NCBI GenBank assembly: GCA_913060685.1
Contig: CAJXVQ010000004.1
Coordinates: 1 to 38,878, forward strand
Origin: an uncultured Verrucomicrobiales bacterium
GTDB lineage: Bacteria; Verrucomicrobiota; Verrucomicrobiia; Verrucomicrobiales; Akkermansiaceae
Reading direction: 5' to 3'
DNA length: 38,878 bases
Shown: piece by piece, positions 36,218-38,878 of the stretch
Layout: every line of letters begins with the position of its first letter
How positions within the stretch are numbered: position 1 is the first letter of the stretch
Position numbers and translations under genes: made by a program
Notes under the pieces: generated by a model
Told to the model about the DNA's origin: nothing
What the model saw: only the letters and a program-made list of their open reading frames with translations
Database searches by the model: none

Positions 36218-38878
36218 ATGAGGTTGACCCACCAATTCTCCATCCTGATCTTTGCACTTTCGGTTGCGGCTTATGCCGAGCCGAAGGATGAATTGATCCC
36301 GCTCCGCTTGAAGGAGATGCAGCGACCTGACCGACTCACGGGCGCGATAGAGACCAAAGCGATGCTCACCGGCATGTCGCTTGAAGAAAATCTCCCCGAA
36401 CCAAACGCGGATATCGCCTGGCCCGGAGAGCAATTCTCGGAAGCGGCTCTGGCACAACTTAATCGTCTGACCAAGACCGTTGACAAGGACGACATACGCG
36501 ATCTCCTCGCCGAGGATTTCGTTTGCACCCCCTTCGAAAAAGCAGGCAAACAAAAGAGCCTTTCCAAAAGCCTCACGGTTCATTCAGGAACACCGGGAGC
36601 GGCAAAACCAATGAGCTCTCAAGAACTCATGACAAAGCTGGGAGCTCTTGGAAAACTGAAATTCAAAGTCACCGGCGTTGAAAAATTGACCACCCGCTTG
36701 CATGTCGAGGCAGATCGTGACGGGGCTGAATATTCCGCGATCTGGCTTTGCTCATGGAATGACGACCTCTCCCCCAAGCTCCAAAAACTTGAAGTGGAAA
36801 ACTTCGAAACGGTCCACTCAAATGATCCATGGTTTGTCGACGCCACGAGCACTACGATCGGAACAAACCCGCGGTTTGAAGCCCAGGTGATGCGGGGCAT
36901 TGGCTACTGGTCCGAGCGCATCACCCGCATCGGCGATCTCGCCATGACGGGTCATCACGGGATTGCCGTTGGTGACGTCAATGGCGATGGACTGGAAGAT
37001 CTCTACGTCTGCGACGGAGGCAGCCTGCCCAATCAACTCTACCTTCAGCAAGCCGACGGCTCGGCGAAGGAGGTTGCCTCGGAATGGGGCGTCGCCTGGC
37101 TCGAAGATTCGCGAAGCAGCTTGTTGGTCGATCTCGATAATGACGGTGATCAGGATCTCGTGGTCGCGACCATTGCCATGATTGCTTTTGCTGAGAATAA
37201 CGGAGAGGGCAGGTTCGAGTTGAAGGGCGGATTCCCCGGAGCCCCCTACCCTTTTTCATTGAGTGCGGCTGATTTCGACTCGGATGGAGATCTTGATATT
37301 TACACCTGCATTTACAGCGCGGGAGATGATTCGGTCTCGGGGAAACGAGGCTTCGAAGCAAGCTCGCCCATTCCCTTCAACGATGCCGAAAATGGCGGGC
37401 GCAACGTTCTTCTGGCAAACCTTGGCAACTTCAAATTTGGCGACGTTACGAAGCAGGTTGGCTTGGACGAGAACAACACGCGTTGGAGTTTTGCCGCATC
37501 TTGGGAGGACTTTGATCGCGATGGCGACCCCGATCTTTACGTCGCCAATGACTTCGGGCGAAACTGTCTCTATCGAAATGACCAAGGACGTTTCGTCGAT
37601 ATCGCACCCGCAAGCGGAGTCGAGGATATGGCCGCCGGGATGTCGGTTTCCTGGGGAGACTTTAATCGGGATGGCGACGCCGATCTTTATGTCGGAAATA
37701 TGTTCTCGTCCGCCGGCCAGCGGGTCTCGTTTCAAAGGAAATTTGATGAGGGCAAAACACGAATGGCCCGCGGAAACAGCCTCTTTGCGGCGAAGGATGG
37801 AGCATTTGAAGACGTCAGCCTAAGAAGCGGGATCACCAATGGCGGCTGGGCCTGGAGTTCGGTCTTGGCTGATCTCAACAATGACGGGTGGCAGGATCTC
37901 GTGGTCGCCAACGGATATTTGACGAACACACGCGATGATGATTTGTGAAGTTTCTTCTGGCGACAGGTCGTGTCGCCCTCCGAAAAAATCGCCGATTACA
38001 CGCGCGGCTGGTCCGGCTTGATGAAGCTCGTCCGAAACGGGCACTCGTGGAGCGGGAGCGAGCGGAACCGTTTTTTTCTCAATGGCGGACAGGGAAAATT
38101 TCATGAAATGTCACACCTCGCCGGTCTCGATCAGATCGAAGACGGTCGAGGACTGGCCCTGGTCGATTGGGACCATGATGGTCGGCTCGATCTTTGGTAT
38201 CGGAACCGCAGTGCCCCTCGCCTTCGTCTCATGCTCAATCGCCACGAGAGTCCGGCATCCATCGCGATCAGGTTGGAAGGAGCCACTTCCAACCGTGATG
38301 GCATTGGAGCGGTCGTGGAACTCCTCCCCGCGATCAAAGGCAAGCGCCTGGTTCGCTCGGTGAAGGCAGGTGATCTTTTCCTCTCGCAATCAAGTAAATG
38401 GCTGCACTTTGGCCTCGGAGACAAATCAGGTTTCACCCAGGCTTCCGTGATTTGGCCCGGTGGTAAAAAGGAAATTTTCAAGGGGATCGATACGAGCATG
38501 GGTCGCTTTTCCCTCAAACAAGGGACTGGAAAGGCCATTGCCGTGGCGGCCCGCCAACCGATTCAACTTGAGGCGAATCCTCTCGCCAAGAGCTCGAGCA
38601 ATGAGGGAAACGCGAGGATCATCCTACCCGCCAGAGTGCCCTTTCCCTCTCTCACTTTTCGAGACCAATCCGCCCAACTCAAAACTCTGATCCGAAACGG
38701 AAAGCCCCGCCTTGTCATCCTCTGGTCCGGGACATGCGGACACTGTAAATCAACCTTGAAGGAGGTCTCCAGGAATGCCGATCAAATCCGTGCGAGTGAA
38801 CTCGAAGTGCTCGCACTGAGTGTCGATGGTCTCGCGGGCCCTGCTGCCGATGTTTCCCCGGCTTACAACCTCATCGAC
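36218..38878 (+). CDS. Candidate selenoprotein: CRTAC1-type FG-GAP / ASPIC-UnbV / thioredoxin-like protein (Sec577), cut by window end
   Basis: Signal peptide ends AAYAEPK. Residues about 70-200 form an N-terminal domain of unknown type. FG-GAP calcium-loop repeats follow: DVNGDGLEDLYV, DLDNDGDQDLVV, DFDSDGDLDIYT, DFDRDGDPDLYV, DFNRDGDADLYV and DLNNDGWQDLVV. The frame then reaches UGA at 37946-37948 (codon 577, after NTRDDDL). The same frame continues open for 310 codons to the window edge, with SFFWRQVV, DWDHDGRLDLWY, the ASPIC/UnbV block (SNRDGIGAVVE, WLHFGLG, VIWPGGKK) and a thioredoxin-like domain with CGHC (Cys840/Cys843). I recall Cys at the UGA position in relatives (DLCSFFWRQV). With the hairpin at 37951-37985, selenocysteine is the best reading; a nonsense mutation is the alternative. 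The family role is unknown. It lies 30 bp after DUF1501, in the same operon. The C-terminus lies outside. Confidence 0.8.
37949..37985 (+). promoter_or_regulatory. Candidate bacterial SECIS element directly after UGA 37946-37948
   Basis: Upper stem of seven perfect pairs: GGCGACA (37959-37965) with TGTCGCC (37971-37977), apical loop GGTCG (37966-37970). A 4x4 internal loop and a lower stem TTTC (37951-37954) with GAAA (37982-37985) extend it. The loop begins 17 nt after the UGA. The loop-proximal AGGUC is the same five bases as in the E. coli fdhF SECIS, where the loop G and U contact SelB. The bacterial SECIS model I recall (loop about 16-37 nt past the UGA, G in the first two loop positions) is met. 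Confidence 0.75.

Noticed and set aside
37946-37948. Genome-wide recoding of UGA to Trp or Gly
   Set aside because: Other genes here (for example msrBA and the oxidoreductase) end at TGA where their family C-termini end, and Trp is written TGG throughout, so UGA is a normal stop elsewhere.
37940-37990. Frameshift as the cause of the split CRTAC1 gene
   Set aside because: The frame before and after the UGA is the same and the protein motifs join with no gap, so only a stop codon, not an indel, separates them. A nonsense mutation or base-call error remains possible and is noted under the finding.

Overview
The gene repertoire points to the Verrucomicrobiota/Planctomycetota (PVC) group, most likely a marine or freshwater verrucomicrobial lineage. 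The evidence is a DUF1549/DUF1553 cytochrome protein next to a DUF1501 Tat protein and a CRTAC1-type FG-GAP/ASPIC-UnbV protein, a TIGR02999-like ECF sigma factor, a secreted sulfatase, a SASA-type esterase and many small lipoproteins. This assignment is inferred from gene families only; there is no rRNA in the window. The first 48 bases are not genomic. They read as the end of Illumina P7, an 8-base i7 index and the Nextera transposase adapter, so this is an untrimmed contig end.

Layout. 49-900: a truncated unknown ORF, a small ORF with two CxxCxGxG motifs, and an AT-richer intergenic stretch. 907-8465 (+): a 2002-residue alpha-2-macroglobulin-like protein that lacks the thioester Cys, followed 41 bp later by a serpin; together they form a protease-inhibitor pair. 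8516-9078 (+): a small lipoprotein whose 5' leader is nearly the same as that of the macroglobulin gene. 9120-12946 (-): an ECF sigma factor, then (read from the right) a spermidine-synthase-like protein, a fused MsrB-MsrA and a flavin disulfide oxidoreductase, with an 8-bp overlap between the last two. 12990-16478: a SASA-family esterase (-), a sulfatase (+) and a jelly-roll lyase-like protein (-), probably concerned with sulfated or acylated polysaccharide. 16558-18901 (-): cardiolipin synthase, a glycine-zipper lipoprotein and an EF-hand lipoprotein. 19152-26440 (-): KatG, a CIA30-plus-two-fasciclin protein with a clear intrinsic terminator, a monohaem cytochrome lipoprotein, and a two-domain HtrA-like protease whose second domain is degenerate and split by a PDZ domain. 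26591-29350 (-): a beta-propeller protein ending in a blue-copper domain. 29589-end (+): a three-gene operon of multihaem DUF1549/1553 protein with WD40-like repeats, DUF1501 Tat protein and CRTAC1 protein.

The main discovery candidate is the last gene. The CRTAC1 reading frame meets a UGA at 37946-37948 but then stays open in the same frame for 310 codons to the window edge. That downstream part encodes the expected family C-terminus: SFFWRQVV, a further FG-GAP repeat, an ASPIC/UnbV domain and a thioredoxin-like CGHC domain. Right after the UGA lies a 7-bp hairpin with a GGUCG apical loop, 17 nt past the UGA. This geometry and the AGGUC sequence closely match the bacterial selenocysteine insertion element of E. 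coli fdhF. I read the gene as a candidate selenoprotein (Sec577), a type I do not know to be described for this family.
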